From positions 124,001 through 188,000 of the forward strand of contig JAQWJJ010000011.1 of assembly GCA_029248405.1 (NCBI GenBank): a stretch of DNA of 64,000 bases, read 5' to 3'. Source of the stretch: Flavobacteriaceae bacterium (lineage in GTDB: Bacteria > Bacteroidota > Bacteroidia > Flavobacteriales > Flavobacteriaceae). Made by a program: the position numbers and the translations under genes. A model generated the notes under the pieces. It was not told the origin of the DNA, made no database searches, and worked only from the letters and a program-made list of their open reading frames with translations. Positions 28,693 through 38,026 of the stretch are shown in pieces (position 1 is the stretch's first letter; the number at the start of each line of letters is the position of its first letter).

Positions 28693-29823
28693 TTATCCTT
28701 TGACATTACGCTGCATATCGGTCACCTCTTCCGGACGCTCATCGATCAATAAAATGATCTGATAAACCTCTGGATGATTGGCCGCAATGGCGTTGGCAAT
28801 TTCTTTGAGCAGCATTGTTTTACCCGTTTTGGGTTGTGCCACAATCATACCACGCTGGCCTTTTCCTATCGGTGCAAACAGGTCTATGATGCGCGTAGAA
28901 ACAGTGCTTTGTTTGTCTGCCAAGTTAAATTTCTCATTAGGAAATAAAGGTGTGAGGTGCTCAAAAGAAACGCGATCCCGCACAACATTTGGACTCAATC
29001 CATTTATTTTATTGACTTTGATTAATGGGAAATATTTTTCTCCCTCTTTTGGCGGACGCACAACACCCAAAACAGTATCTCCTGTTTTGAGGCCAAACAA
29101 ACGAATTTGACTTTGTGAGACATAAATGTCATCAGGAGAGGATAGATAATGGTAATCACTTGAGCGCAAAAAACCATAGCCATCTTGCATGATGTCTAAA
29201 ACACCCTCACTTTCGATGATTCCATCGAACTCGTAATCAGGTTGTTTATAGCGATTTCGTGTGTCGCGGTTACCGTTTTTGTTATGGTCCTGACGATTTT
29301 TATTTTGGTTGTTATTTTTCTGGCCGGCCTCTGCATGCTTATTGCGGTCTCCGTCATTTTTTGGGGTGTTTGACCGATTGCCTTTTTGATCGGCTCGTTG
29401 GTCATTTTTGCCCTCTGTCTTATTGCTGTTTTCTGCAGACTTGGCTTGGTCATTTTGGCGTCTTGGTTGGCGCTCGTTTTTGACATCCGTGTTGTTGTTG
29501 CGTTCCCGAGACCCTTCACCTTGCTTAGCGCGACGTTGGTTGTCGTTTTTTTTGTTATCGCGCGGCTCTTGCTTTTGTTCAGCGGCTTTAGGCTCTGTTG
29601 AGTTTTCTGCCGTTTTTTCTTGCACTGGCGCAGTTGATTCTGTTGTTTTTTCGGGCGTTTTTACGATGGCTTGCACCGCTTTGGGATTGCTGGCTTGGTA
29701 ATCCAAGATTTGATAAACCAAGTCTAATTTTTTTAAGGTACGGTATTTTGGCACCCCTAATTCCTTCGCTAAATCCTGGAGTTCAGGCAGCTTCTGTTCT
29801 TTTAATTCAGAAATTTCTAACAT
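28693..29823 (-). CDS. rho: Rho, N-terminal fragment up to the premature stop
   Basis: 376 residues as read: N-terminal helix-extended-helix domain, disordered insertion, RNA-binding domain and Walker A, ending MQRNVKG. It lacks Walker B, the arginine finger and the R-loop, so alone it cannot form an active ATPase ring. Confidence 0.6.
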   Translation of the reverse strand: MLEISELKEQKLPELQDLAKELGVPKYRTLKKLDLVYQILDYQASNPKAVQAIVKTPEKTTESTAPVQEKTAENSTEPKAAEQKQEPRDNKKNDNQRRAKQGEGSRERNNNTDVKNERQPRRQNDQAKSAENSNKTEGKNDQRADQKGNRSNTPKNDGDRNKHAEAGQKNNNQNKNRQDHNKNGNRDTRNRYKQPDYEFDGIIESEGVLDIMQDGYGFLRSSDYHYLSSPDDIYVSQSQIRLFGLKTGDTVLGVVRPPKEGEKYFPLIKVNKINGLSPNVVRDRVSFEHLTPLFPNEKFNLADKQSTVSTRIIDLFAPIGKGQRGMIVAQPKTGKTMLLKEIANAIAANHPEVYQIILLIDERPEEVTDMQRNVKG

Positions 29824-29983
29824 GTAATATATTGATTCGTAAAGTTATGGGAATGTGATCTGGTTGATTGATCGAAAAGTTTGTTGAAGATAAGGCGGTT
29901 TGACGATGCAAACGATGCGCCTGATGGGGCAATAATACGACATTATTTTGAAATCATAGAGTAAAATTTTAGAAAAGAAATCT

Positions 29984-29991
29984 TATTTTTG
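29984..29991 (+). promoter_or_regulatory. -7 element of the DUF4293 gene (TATTTTTG)
   Basis: Exact TAnnTTTG match 24 bases before the ATG at 30016. It lies across a possible TTG start at 29989, which argues against that longer start. Confidence 0.5.
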
Positions 29992-30015
29992 TACCGCAAA
30001 ACAGGCAGAACAATC

Positions 30016-30426
30016 ATGATTCAGCGCATCCAAACCTTATATCTTATCGCCTCATTGGCTTGTGTGTTAGGATTTTATTTTTGGATGCCAGTTGATCTGG
30101 CCACAGATCAAGCCCAGGAGGCCTGGCGGGTCAGTTCGGTCTTACAAGCGGTAAACTTGGTTGCTGCTGTTCTTGTTTTGTGGTCTATTGTAAAATTCAA
30201 GCAGCGTTTGCACCAATTTGTGCTGAATCGTCTGACGATCATATTAAATTTTGTATTAGTGGGTGTTTTCATTTTTCGATCACTAAATTTATCCGGAGAG
30301 GCCTTGGCTTCGCAGAAGGGTATTGGGGTGCTACTTCCCGTCATTTCTATCGTTTTTTTAGTGCTGGCCAATAAGGCCATCAAAAGGGACGAGGACCTTG
30401 TAAAATCTGTAGATCGAATCCGTTAA
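30016..30426 (+). CDS. DUF4293 family membrane protein
   Basis: 136 residues from the ATG at 30016 (MIQRIQTLYLI). Four predicted transmembrane helices with a short charged C-terminus, matching the Bacteroidota DUF4293 family, which usually sits next to rho. Function unknown. Confidence 0.85.
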   Translation: MIQRIQTLYLIASLACVLGFYFWMPVDLATDQAQEAWRVSSVLQAVNLVAAVLVLWSIVKFKQRLHQFVLNRLTIILNFVLVGVFIFRSLNLSGEALASQKGIGVLLPVISIVFLVLANKAIKRDEDLVKSVDRIR

Positions 30427-30448
30427 ATGCCATTAGTATATTAGTGCG

Positions 30449-30487
30449 AAACCCTCAAAAATTGCCAATTTTGAGGGTTTTTTTTAT
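30449..30487. terminator. Bidirectional intrinsic terminator
   Basis: Stem AAACCCTCAAAA with TTTTGAGGGTTT (30449-30460, 30469-30480) and a run of T after it. It serves the DUF4293 gene on the plus strand and overlaps the end of the phosphoesterase gene on the other. Confidence 0.75.
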
Positions 30488-30975
30488 CGCTTATATTCCA
30501 GAACTTCCATATTGACGAGTTGGCCTTGGTCTATGCCAAAACGCAACATGGTCCTCACTTTGTGGAACCCATGGAGGCCAATCGCTCCGGGATTAAGATG
30601 AAGGTGATCAAGCTTGTGATCACGTTGTACCTTGAGAATATGAGAATGACCACAAACCACAACGTCTGGTTTGCGGTCCAGGATTTGTTGTCTAAAGCTT
30701 GAGTTGTATCTGTTGGGGTAACCGCCAATATGCGTCATGAGTACCCGGACACCACCACATACAAAGTCTTGATAAAGTGGAAACTCAGACCTTATTTCGG
30801 CGCCATCAATATTGCCATACACGGCCCTTATGGGTGCTACAGATTTTAGGGCATCAGTGACGGCCAAACTGCCAATGTCTCCTGCGTGCCAAACATGATC
30901 CACTTCACTGGCCCTCTTGAGCATGGTGTCGTTGGTGAAGCCATGGGTGTCGCTGAGCAATAGGATTTTTGTCAT
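30484..30975 (-). CDS. YfcE-type metallophosphoesterase
   Basis: 163 residues with the full calcineurin-like motif set: DTHG, HAGDIG, GNID, THIGG and GHSH. Members of this small family hydrolyse phosphodiesters in vitro; the natural substrate is unclear. Divergent from truA. Confidence 0.9.
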   Translation of the reverse strand: MTKILLLSDTHGFTNDTMLKRASEVDHVWHAGDIGSLAVTDALKSVAPIRAVYGNIDGAEIRSEFPLYQDFVCGGVRVLMTHIGGYPNRYNSSFRQQILDRKPDVVVCGHSHILKVQRDHKLDHLHLNPGAIGLHGFHKVRTMLRFGIDQGQLVNMEVLEYKR

Positions 30976-31033
30976 GACCCAAAGTTAAAGGTTTAATTTT
31001 TTTCATGACCCGCATCACTAGAGAAGTAATTTG

Positions 31034-31041
31034 TAATTTTG
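31034..31041 (+). promoter_or_regulatory. -7 element of truA (TAATTTTG)
   Basis: Exact TAnnTTTG match. It lies inside the longest possible truA frame (from ATG 31005) and 17 bases before the TTG at 31059, so it supports the TTG start. Confidence 0.5.
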
Positions 31042-31058
31042 TGGTTCATCACAGCAGT

Positions 31059-31805
31059 TTGAGATACTTTTTAGAAATTGCCTTCAATGGGCAGAATTAT
31101 TTTGGTTGGCAGCGCCAACCGCAGCAAGTCAGTGTGCAGGAAACTCTTGAACACGCGCTTTCAACATTATTGCGATCACCGGTCACTATTGTGGGCGCTG
31201 GAAGGACGGATGCTGGAGTTCATGCGCGTCAGATATTTGCACATTTTGATATAGTTGAGCCCTTTGACCCCCAAAATCTAATGGCGCGGCTCAACGGATT
31301 TTTGCCCAAGGACATCAGTGTCAATGCTATTTTTGAGGCTCCTGCAGATGCGCATGCCCGTTTTGATGCCGTATACCGAGAGTATCAATATGTTTTGACT
31401 ACCAAAAAAGACCCATTTCTTCATGCTTTTAGTTTTGGTGTGCATCAAGTTCCTGAAATCATCAAGATGAACGAGGCTGCCGCTATTTTGCTCGAGCATA
31501 CTGATTTCCAATGCTTTTCAAAATCCAAGACTGATGTTCGGACCTACAACTGTCAGATCACGAAAGCCCAATGGACCCAGCAAGAAGACACTTTGATTTT
31601 CACCATTGGGGCAGATCGCTTTTTGCGCAATATGGTTCGGGCCATAGTCGGTACATTGTTGGCGGTGGGGTATGGCAAAATGGATCTCGAGGACTTCAGG
31701 GCCGTTTTGGCCAGTAAAGATCGTTCTGAGGCTGGGGCATCAGTTCCGGGTCATGCTTTGTTTTTGACCAAGGTCACATACCCAAATAACCACTTTAAGT
31801 TGTAA
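31059..31805 (+). CDS. truA: tRNA pseudouridine synthase A
   Basis: Makes pseudouridine at positions 38-40 of tRNA. The catalytic Asp lies in GAGRTDAGVHA. The start chosen is TTG at 31059, giving the family's typical N-terminus (RYFLEIAFNGQNYFGW). The ATG at 31005 would add 18 residues without homology and place a -7 box inside the gene. 248 residues, normal length. The next gene begins 10 bases after the stop. Confidence 0.93.
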   Translation: MRYFLEIAFNGQNYFGWQRQPQQVSVQETLEHALSTLLRSPVTIVGAGRTDAGVHARQIFAHFDIVEPFDPQNLMARLNGFLPKDISVNAIFEAPADAHARFDAVYREYQYVLTTKKDPFLHAFSFGVHQVPEIIKMNEAAAILLEHTDFQCFSKSKTDVRTYNCQITKAQWTQQEDTLIFTIGADRFLRNMVRAIVGTLLAVGYGKMDLEDFRAVLASKDRSEAGASVPGHALFLTKVTYPNNHFKL

Positions 31806-31815
31806 CTTTACACCT

Positions 31816-33591
31816 ATGGGAAAACCAGCGGGCAAAGCCTTCGATTTTAAGTTATTTTCGCGTTTAATTGGCTTTACCAAGCCCTATAGAGGCACCTTTA
31901 TTTTTGTCACTTTTGCCGCTATTGGTTTGTCTGTTGCAGGCCTGCTCGGGCCTATATTTTTAAAAAACACCATAGACCTGGGCATGTTGCCTCAAGATTG
32001 GGAGGCTATGGTTTTTTATATTTCATTGATCGCTGTCGCTCTTGTCTTTGAGGTATTATTTCAGTTTTCGTTCATTTATTATGCCAACTGGTTAGGGCAG
32101 ACCGTCATCAAGGACATCAGGATCAAGTTGTTTGGCCACATGATGCGCTTTAAAATGGCATATTTTGATAAGAGTGCTGTGGGGCGATTGACCACGCGCA
32201 CGGTCAATGACATTGAGACTATTGCGAGCATCTTTAGTGAAGGTTTGTTTACTATCGCTAGTGATGTCCTGAAAATGGCAGTGATCGCCACCTATATGGT
32301 CTATGAAAGTTGGCAATTGGCATTGATTTCTTTTTCGATTTTGCCTGTACTGATTTATGCCACGAGAATTTTTCAGAGGGCGATGAAGGGGGCATTTGAA
32401 GATGTCCGAAATCAGGTCGCCAACCTCAATACATTTGTGCAGGAGCGCATTACAGGCATGAAGATTGTTCAAATTTTTGTTCGAGAGGACCAAGAGTATG
32501 AGACCTTTATGCGCATTAATGAAGAGCACAAAAAGGGCTGGATCAAAACGGTCTGGTACAACAGTATTTTCTTCCCAATTGCTGAAATATCCGGGTCTGT
32601 AGCCTTAGGACTCATCGTTTGGTATGGTGGAATGAATATCCTGCCCGAGGGGACCTTCCCTGCTAATGGGATGACTTTGGGACTCATCACCGCCTTCATT
32701 CAACTCTCGCAGATGTTGTTCAGACCTTTGCGGATGATTGCCGATAAATTCAACACCCTTCAAATGGGTATGGTGGCGGCAAATCGCGTATTCGAAATTT
32801 TGGACACCACTTCAAATATTTCAGATCATGGAGATCAGGAGCTTGACACCATTGAGGGCCGTATCGATTTTGAGGCCGTCACTTTTGGCTACAAACCAGA
32901 CGAACCTGTCCTCAAATCCATTGATTTTACGGTGACACCTGGTCAAACCGTAGCGATTGTCGGGGCTACAGGGGCAGGTAAATCCACCATCATTAATTTA
33001 CTGACCAGATTTTACGAAATTGATGCTGGCGCAATCAGAATCGATGGGCACGACATCAAAACTATGACTTTGGCTTCTTTAAGGGGGCATATTGCTGTTG
33101 TATTGCAGGATGTTTTTCTTTTTGCAGACACGATTTTGAACAACATCACCTTGGGTGACGACCAGATTACAGAAGAGCAAGTGATCGCTGCAGCCAAAGA
33201 GATTGGTGTTCATGATTTCATAAGCAGTCTCCCTGAGGGCTATCACTATAACGTTAAGGAGCGTGGTGCGATGCTGTCTTCAGGACAGCGACAATTGATC
33301 GCTTTTTTGCGCGCCTTTATGAGTGGTCCAAGTATTTTGATCTTGGACGAGGCCACATCTTCAGTCGACAGTTATTCTGAGGAGCTCATTCAGAATGCAA
33401 CGGACCGCATCACCAAGGGCAGGACCTCAATTGTGATAGCACACCGATTGGCCACGATCCAAAAAGCAGATCAAATCATGGTGATGGAGGCGGGAAAAAT
33501 TGTAGAAGTTGGGACCCATAAATCTTTGATTAAAAAGGCCTCTGGACATTACAAATCCTTGTATGAGGTACAGTTTGCCCTCAAAGAATAA
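31816..33591 (+). CDS. ABC exporter, fused permease and ATPase
   Basis: 591 residues: six-helix type IV transmembrane domain (1-320) then the ATPase with Walker A GATGAGKST, Q-loop VVLQDVFLF, signature LSSGQRQ (Ser in place of the usual Gly), Walker B ILILDEATSSVD and an H-loop His. Resembles MsbA and heterodimeric exporters of Bacteroidota; substrate could be a lipid or drug. It converges with cdaA, 14 bases apart. Confidence 0.93.
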   Translation: MGKPAGKAFDFKLFSRLIGFTKPYRGTFIFVTFAAIGLSVAGLLGPIFLKNTIDLGMLPQDWEAMVFYISLIAVALVFEVLFQFSFIYYANWLGQTVIKDIRIKLFGHMMRFKMAYFDKSAVGRLTTRTVNDIETIASIFSEGLFTIASDVLKMAVIATYMVYESWQLALISFSILPVLIYATRIFQRAMKGAFEDVRNQVANLNTFVQERITGMKIVQIFVREDQEYETFMRINEEHKKGWIKTVWYNSIFFPIAEISGSVALGLIVWYGGMNILPEGTFPANGMTLGLITAFIQLSQMLFRPLRMIADKFNTLQMGMVAANRVFEILDTTSNISDHGDQELDTIEGRIDFEAVTFGYKPDEPVLKSIDFTVTPGQTVAIVGATGAGKSTIINLLTRFYEIDAGAIRIDGHDIKTMTLASLRGHIAVVLQDVFLFADTILNNITLGDDQITEEQVIAAAKEIGVHDFISSLPEGYHYNVKERGAMLSSGQRQLIAFLRAFMSGPSILILDEATSSVDSYSEELIQNATDRITKGRTSIVIAHRLATIQKADQIMVMEAGKIVEVGTHKSLIKKASGHYKSLYEVQFALKE

Positions 33592-33605
33592 CGTGCCGAA
33601 TAGTT

Positions 33606-34379
33606 TTAATTGCTCAAGTCAATCGCCATCATTTTTTCGAGATCTTCTCGGTCGCGATAACGGACAAATTCGCCTTCCTTGACATAAGACATCTGTCCAT
33701 TTTCTTCAGAAACAACAAGACATACCGCATCTGTGCGCTCTGTAATGCCCAACGCGGCCCGGTGACGCAAACCAAATCTTGACGGGATATTCTGCTCGCT
33801 GGAAACAGGCAGTATGACGCGAGTGGCGGTGATGGTATTGTCTTCTATGACCATCGCCCCGTCGTGAAGGGGACTGTTCTTATAGAAAATACTTTCAAGA
33901 ATTGGCGTATTGACTTCAAGGTTCATGGGATCTCCTGTACTCTTGATGAATTCTAAGTTGTTGTTGCGCTTGAGCACGATGATGGCGCCTGTTTTGGATG
34001 CACTCATCTTGAGACAGGCGCTGACAATCGCCGTGATGTCTGTATTAAAAGCAGCGTTTGGTTGTAAATTGAATCGCTGTAGTATTTTTTTGCGCGAGGC
34101 AAAATTGGTGGTGCCAATCATCAGTAGAAACTTTCGAATTTCTTGCTGGAAGACCACAATCAGAGCAAACATTCCCACACCAAGAAATCCTCCTAAAATC
34201 CTACTCAGCAGCTGCATTTGAAGAAATTCAGTAAGTTTCCATGTCGCATAAAGCATCACAATACCGATGAAGATATTGATGGCTACTGTACCACGCACCA
34301 AACGGTAGAGGTAAAAAAGCAACAACGCGACCAGGACAATGTCGACCGCATCCAGGATTCTAATTTCTAGCAGTTCCAC
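33606..34379 (-). CDS. cdaA: Diadenylate cyclase CdaA
   Basis: Makes the second messenger c-di-AMP from two ATP. Three N-terminal membrane helices, a short coiled coil, then the DAC domain with the DGA (SPLHDGAMVI) and RHR (GLRHRAALG) motifs. 257 residues; the start is GTG at 34379. No cdaR-like regulator is adjacent. It follows folP by 24 bases, an order common in Bacteroidota. Confidence 0.95.
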   Translation of the reverse strand: MELLEIRILDAVDIVLVALLLFYLYRLVRGTVAINIFIGIVMLYATWKLTEFLQMQLLSRILGGFLGVGMFALIVVFQQEIRKFLLMIGTTNFASRKKILQRFNLQPNAAFNTDITAIVSACLKMSASKTGAIIVLKRNNNLEFIKSTGDPMNLEVNTPILESIFYKNSPLHDGAMVIEDNTITATRVILPVSSEQNIPSRFGLRHRAALGITERTDAVCLVVSEENGQMSYVKEGEFVRYRDREDLEKMMAIDLSN

Positions 34380-34403
34380 AATAGGGGTTTGGGTTAAAGG
34401 TAA

Positions 34404-35228
34404 TTAATTTTTAAGGGCTTGCATCAAACTTATGGTTTCTTGTGCTTGGGCCACATCATGAACCCGCAAAATTGAAGCTCCATTGCGCAAGCCAATAGTG
34501 TTCAGTGCAGTCGTTCCGTTTAGGGCTTCTTCGGGGTTGATCTTTAGGGTTTTGTAGATCATTGATTTGCGGGAGAGCCCAATAAGTATCGGAACATCCA
34601 GATGTTCTAAGTGCTCAAGTTCTGCCAATAAGGTGAAGTTCTGTGCGGTGGTCTTGGCAAATCCAAAACCTGGGTCCACAATCACATCACTGATGCCGTG
34701 CTGTCTTGCTTGTGCGATGCGCTGGGCAAGTTCTTTAGTGACATCAAGCACCAAATGATCGTATTGGGTCATCGACAACATAGTTTGGGGCGTTCCGCGC
34801 ATGTGCATTAAAATTATTGGGACACCAGCAGCACCTACCGTGGCCATCATCTCAGGATCTGCTTGACCTGCGCTAATGTCGTTGACCAGGCACGCACCTG
34901 CGTCCAGCGCCGCTTTTGCCACACTGCTGCGAAAGGTGTCTATAGAGATCAGCGCGTCGGGAAATCTTTGGCTTAGTGCAGTAACAGCAGGAATGACACG
35001 CTTTATCTCAAGCTTGGCGTCAATATCCTCTGCGCCCGGGCGTGAACTGTAGCCGCCAACATCCAAAAATGTCGCGCCTTGAGTGAGCATGGCTTCAGCT
35101 TGTGTCAGTAAAGCTTTGAGATCATTGTGTTTTCCCCCATCATAAAATGAATCAGGAGTCACATTCAAAATGCCCATAACCTTAGGAACTTTAAAGTCAA
35201 TTAAATGGCCGCGGCAATTGATGGTCAT
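34404..35228 (-). CDS. folP: Dihydropteroate synthase
   Basis: Condenses p-aminobenzoate with dihydropterin pyrophosphate in folate synthesis, and is the sulfonamide target. 274 residues with GILNVTPDSFYDGG, DVGGYSSRPGA, DPGFGFAKT and ISIDTFR segments. Divergent from the DUF1599 operon; co-transcribed with cdaA. Confidence 0.95.
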   Translation of the reverse strand: MTINCRGHLIDFKVPKVMGILNVTPDSFYDGGKHNDLKALLTQAEAMLTQGATFLDVGGYSSRPGAEDIDAKLEIKRVIPAVTALSQRFPDALISIDTFRSSVAKAALDAGACLVNDISAGQADPEMMATVGAAGVPIILMHMRGTPQTMLSMTQYDHLVLDVTKELAQRIAQARQHGISDVIVDPGFGFAKTTAQNFTLLAELEHLEHLDVPILIGLSRKSMIYKTLKINPEEALNGTTALNTIGLRNGASILRVHDVAQAQETISLMQALKN

Positions 35229-35284
35229 GGTATTTTTTAAATTGATTTATTTAAGCGAAATTTACGGAAAATCTCAAAGAACTC

Positions 35285-35833
35285 ATGGGCAAAACTGCAA
35301 AACAGTATGATCAGGTCATTGCGACCTGTCGGCAATTGTTTTCGAACAAGATGAAGGATTACGGAAGTGCTTGGCGCATTTTGCGGCTGCCTTCACTGAC
35401 CGATCAGATTTTTATCAAAGCTCAGCGCATACGTGGGCTCCAACAAAACAAAGAGCAAAGAGTAAATGAAGGAGCCCAGTCGGAGTTTGTGGGCATCATT
35501 AATTATTCGGTAATGGCCTTGATCCAGCTCAAAAAAGGTGTGGTGGAACAACCAGATTTAGATTTGACGGCTGCTGTAGATTTATATGATCAGGAAGTGG
35601 CCCTGACCAAAAGTTTGATGATGGACAAGAATCACGACTACGGTGAAGCCTGGCGAGACATGAGGGTGAGTTCCCTGACCGATTTGATTCTTCAAAAATT
35701 ATTGAGGGTCAAGCAAATTGAAGACAATCAAGGCAAAACACTAGTGAGCGAAGGCATCGATGCCAATTATCAAGACATGATCAATTATAGTGTATTCGCC
35801 CTCATTCATTTGGATCAAGAAAACAATCAATAG
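35285..35833 (+). CDS. DUF1599 protein with two tandem copies of the domain
   Basis: 182 residues made of two homologous halves (about 12-95 and 100-180), each with a DYGxAWRxxRxxSLTD motif and an INYSVxALIxL motif. The family is typical of Bacteroidota; no reaction is established. First gene of a tightly packed operon reaching clpS, 3 bases before the BT_3928 gene. Confidence 0.85.
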   Translation: MGKTAKQYDQVIATCRQLFSNKMKDYGSAWRILRLPSLTDQIFIKAQRIRGLQQNKEQRVNEGAQSEFVGIINYSVMALIQLKKGVVEQPDLDLTAAVDLYDQEVALTKSLMMDKNHDYGEAWRDMRVSSLTDLILQKLLRVKQIEDNQGKTLVSEGIDANYQDMINYSVFALIHLDQENNQ

Positions 35834-35836
35834 GAA

Positions 35837-36943
35837 ATGAAGCAAGTCGCTGTAGGTTTTAGTAGAGTTTTTGTTGGGGTTCTTTTCATCATTAGTGGTC
35901 TGATCAAACTCAATGATCCAATAGGTTTTTCATTCAAGCTTCAAGATTATTTTGCCCCCGACGTGCTGAATTTAGAATTTTTAGTGCCTTATGCGTTGCT
36001 CATGGCCATTGTCTTGGTATTGGTGGAAGTGGTTTTGGGAGTGATGTTATTGGTGGGTTATGCCACTCAATTCACGTTGTGGAGTTTGTTGAGCATGATC
36101 GTGTTTTTTACATTCCTGACCTTTTATTCTGCCTATTTCGAAAAGGTGACAGATTGCGGTTGTTTTGGCGACGCCCTCAAATTAACGCCCTGGCAATCTT
36201 TTACAAAGGATGTGGTTCTTTTGCTGTTGATTGCCTTTTTGTTGGCCACCAAGGACCGCATTACCTCCTGGTGGTCTCCTAACGTGCGGAGTATTATTGT
36301 ATTGGTTGCGACGGTGATGTCGCTGGCTTTTGGGTATCATGTATTGATGCATTTGCCTGCAGTTGATTTTCGTCCCTATAAGATTGGGGTCAACATCACT
36401 GATGCCATGGAGACGCCACATGATGCTCCGGCACCAATAATTGAATACCGCTGGCAATATTTAGGTCCAGAGGGACCATTTGAGGTGGTCAATACCACCG
36501 GTCAGGATCCTAAGCCCGAGGGTGCTCAGCGGGTTGGTGTCGCGACTCAATTTTTGCGGGCACCCTACGAACCGCCTATCCATGATTTTTCTATGGAACG
36601 CGACGGCATAGACCATACCCAAGAGCTTCTGAGTATTCCTAAACTCATAGTCGTAGTGGCCTATAACTTGGCTGTATCAGAAATGGAAGGATTCACCACC
36701 ATTAACAAAGTCGCAGCAGAAGCCCAACAAAAGGGTTATCAGGTGATTGGATTGTCTGCCTCAGGCCCTGATGCGGTGTCCATGCTGAAAGAAAAATTTG
36801 ATGTGGCTTTTGACTTTTACTTTTGCGACATGACGGCGCTCAAGACGATTGTCCGCAGCAATCCTGCGGTCATGGAATGGCATTCTGGAACCATCAAACA
36901 AAAACTGCATTGGAACGATGCGTTAGAACTCAAATTGCAATAG
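35837..36943 (+). CDS. BT_3928-family protein with DoxX-like membrane domain
   Basis: 368 residues. Four transmembrane helices of DoxX/MauE type in the first 150 residues, including the cysteines of DCGCFGD, then a soluble domain that resembles a degenerate thioredoxin-like fold. The cysteine pair suggests a thiol-redox role at the membrane. Operon position is conserved in Flavobacteriia. Confidence 0.82.
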   Translation: MKQVAVGFSRVFVGVLFIISGLIKLNDPIGFSFKLQDYFAPDVLNLEFLVPYALLMAIVLVLVEVVLGVMLLVGYATQFTLWSLLSMIVFFTFLTFYSAYFEKVTDCGCFGDALKLTPWQSFTKDVVLLLLIAFLLATKDRITSWWSPNVRSIIVLVATVMSLAFGYHVLMHLPAVDFRPYKIGVNITDAMETPHDAPAPIIEYRWQYLGPEGPFEVVNTTGQDPKPEGAQRVGVATQFLRAPYEPPIHDFSMERDGIDHTQELLSIPKLIVVVAYNLAVSEMEGFTTINKVAAEAQQKGYQVIGLSASGPDAVSMLKEKFDVAFDFYFCDMTALKTIVRSNPAVMEWHSGTIKQKLHWNDALELKLQ

Positions 36944-36944
36944 T

Positions 36945-38021
36945 GTGCTGGTTTATCTCTCGAAAAAAATCGGTTATGCGTTAATCACCCTCTTTGGTGT
37001 GGTGACCGTTATTTTTTTCTTGTTTAATTTTTTGCCTGGAGACCCAGCAAGGATGATGTTGGGCCAGAATGAGACGGCAGAGCAACTTGCAGTGGTCAAA
37101 AAAAAATACGGCTTTGATCAACCGCTGAGCCAGCAATATTTATATTACCTGAACGACTTGTCTGTGTTATCGCTGCATGCGCGTGAGCCAGGGTCGTACA
37201 CCTCATATACACCCGAAAAGTATGGAGGGCTCGCATTGTTGTCTATGGGTGACCAGGTCCTGATTTTAAAGTGGCCCTATTTGCGTGATTCTTTTCAAAA
37301 AGGGGGGAAGCCCGTAGCAGATGTCATTGGTGAAACGTTACCAAATACTGCGGTCTTGGCCGTGTCTGCGATTTTATTGGCCATTATCTTAGGGATTTTG
37401 TTGGGTGTGGTTTCTGTGGCCTACAAAGATCAATTTTTGGACCGTTTGATTCAGTTGGTGAGCACTATCGGGATGAGTGTGCCCTCGTTTTTTAGTGCAC
37501 TATTGTTCGCTTGGTTTTTTGGTTATGTGCTGCATGACTATACCCATTTGAATATGTCGGGAAGTTTATATGCCGTAGATGATTATGGACAGGGGACCTA
37601 TATCGAGTGGAAAAACTTATTATTACCGGCGGTAGTCTTGGGTATTCGGCCACTGGCTGTGGTGAGCCAACTCATGCGCAATTCTTTGTGGGATGAACTG
37701 AGTAAGGATTATATCCGAACAGCCCGAGCCAAGGGCCTTGGGCAATTCTCCATTGTGTTTCGCCATGCCCTAAAGAATGCGTTGAACCCGGTTGTCACGG
37801 CCATTTCTGGTTGGTTTGCATCCATGCTGGCGGGTGCCGTTTTTGTCGAATACATCTTTGGGTGGAATGGCCTTGGAAAAGAAATAGTAGATGCCTTAAA
37901 TACCTTAGATTTGCCCATCATCATGGGGGCGGTTTTGGTCATCGCCACCTTATTTATCATCATTAATATAATAGTGGATCTGATCTATGGTTGGTTGGAC
38001 CCCCGAATCAGTTATCAATAA
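36945..38021 (+). CDS. DppB-type ABC transporter permease, without partner genes
   Basis: 358 residues, six helices. N-terminal FLPGDPARMMLGQ matches DppB/OppB permeases, followed by an insertion of about 60 residues and the core permease with the EAA-type loop (RTARAKGLGQ). The start is GTG at 36945, one base after the previous stop. No second permease, ATPase or substrate-binding gene is near, so it probably works with subunits encoded elsewhere. Its place in the tpiA operon is unusual for a transporter. Confidence 0.88.
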   Translation: MLVYLSKKIGYALITLFGVVTVIFFLFNFLPGDPARMMLGQNETAEQLAVVKKKYGFDQPLSQQYLYYLNDLSVLSLHAREPGSYTSYTPEKYGGLALLSMGDQVLILKWPYLRDSFQKGGKPVADVIGETLPNTAVLAVSAILLAIILGILLGVVSVAYKDQFLDRLIQLVSTIGMSVPSFFSALLFAWFFGYVLHDYTHLNMSGSLYAVDDYGQGTYIEWKNLLLPAVVLGIRPLAVVSQLMRNSLWDELSKDYIRTARAKGLGQFSIVFRHALKNALNPVVTAISGWFASMLAGAVFVEYIFGWNGLGKEIVDALNTLDLPIIMGAVLVIATLFIIINIIVDLIYGWLDPRISYQ

Positions 38022-38026
38022 AAATT

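Larger units (their letters stand above)
28114..29823 (-). pseudogene. rho: Transcription termination factor Rho, interrupted by one in-frame TAA
   Basis: Read through the TAA at 28693-28695, the frame gives a full Rho of about 569 codons. N-terminal Rho domain (1-50); a charged, Asn/Gln/Arg-rich disordered insertion (about 55-195) typical of Bacteroidota; cold-shock-like RNA-binding domain (about 200-275); Walker A AQPKTGKT (329-336); the conserved ERPEEVTDM. After the stop the same frame continues with VASTFD, Walker B VVILLDS and the R-loop region [12 protein letters not shown]. The stop replaces the conserved Glu of the VKGEVVASTFD segment; GAA to TAA is one base change. No other damage is visible. 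It may be a sequencing error, a recent nonsense mutation, or a site of readthrough or restart. Downstream is an intrinsic terminator. Confidence 0.8.

Noticed and set aside
28693-28695. Selenocysteine or other recoding at the rho stop
   Set aside because: The codon is TAA, not TGA, and no recoding structure was seen downstream.
37991-38026. Longer start for tpiA
   Set aside because: Would overlap the permease gene; homology begins at 38027.
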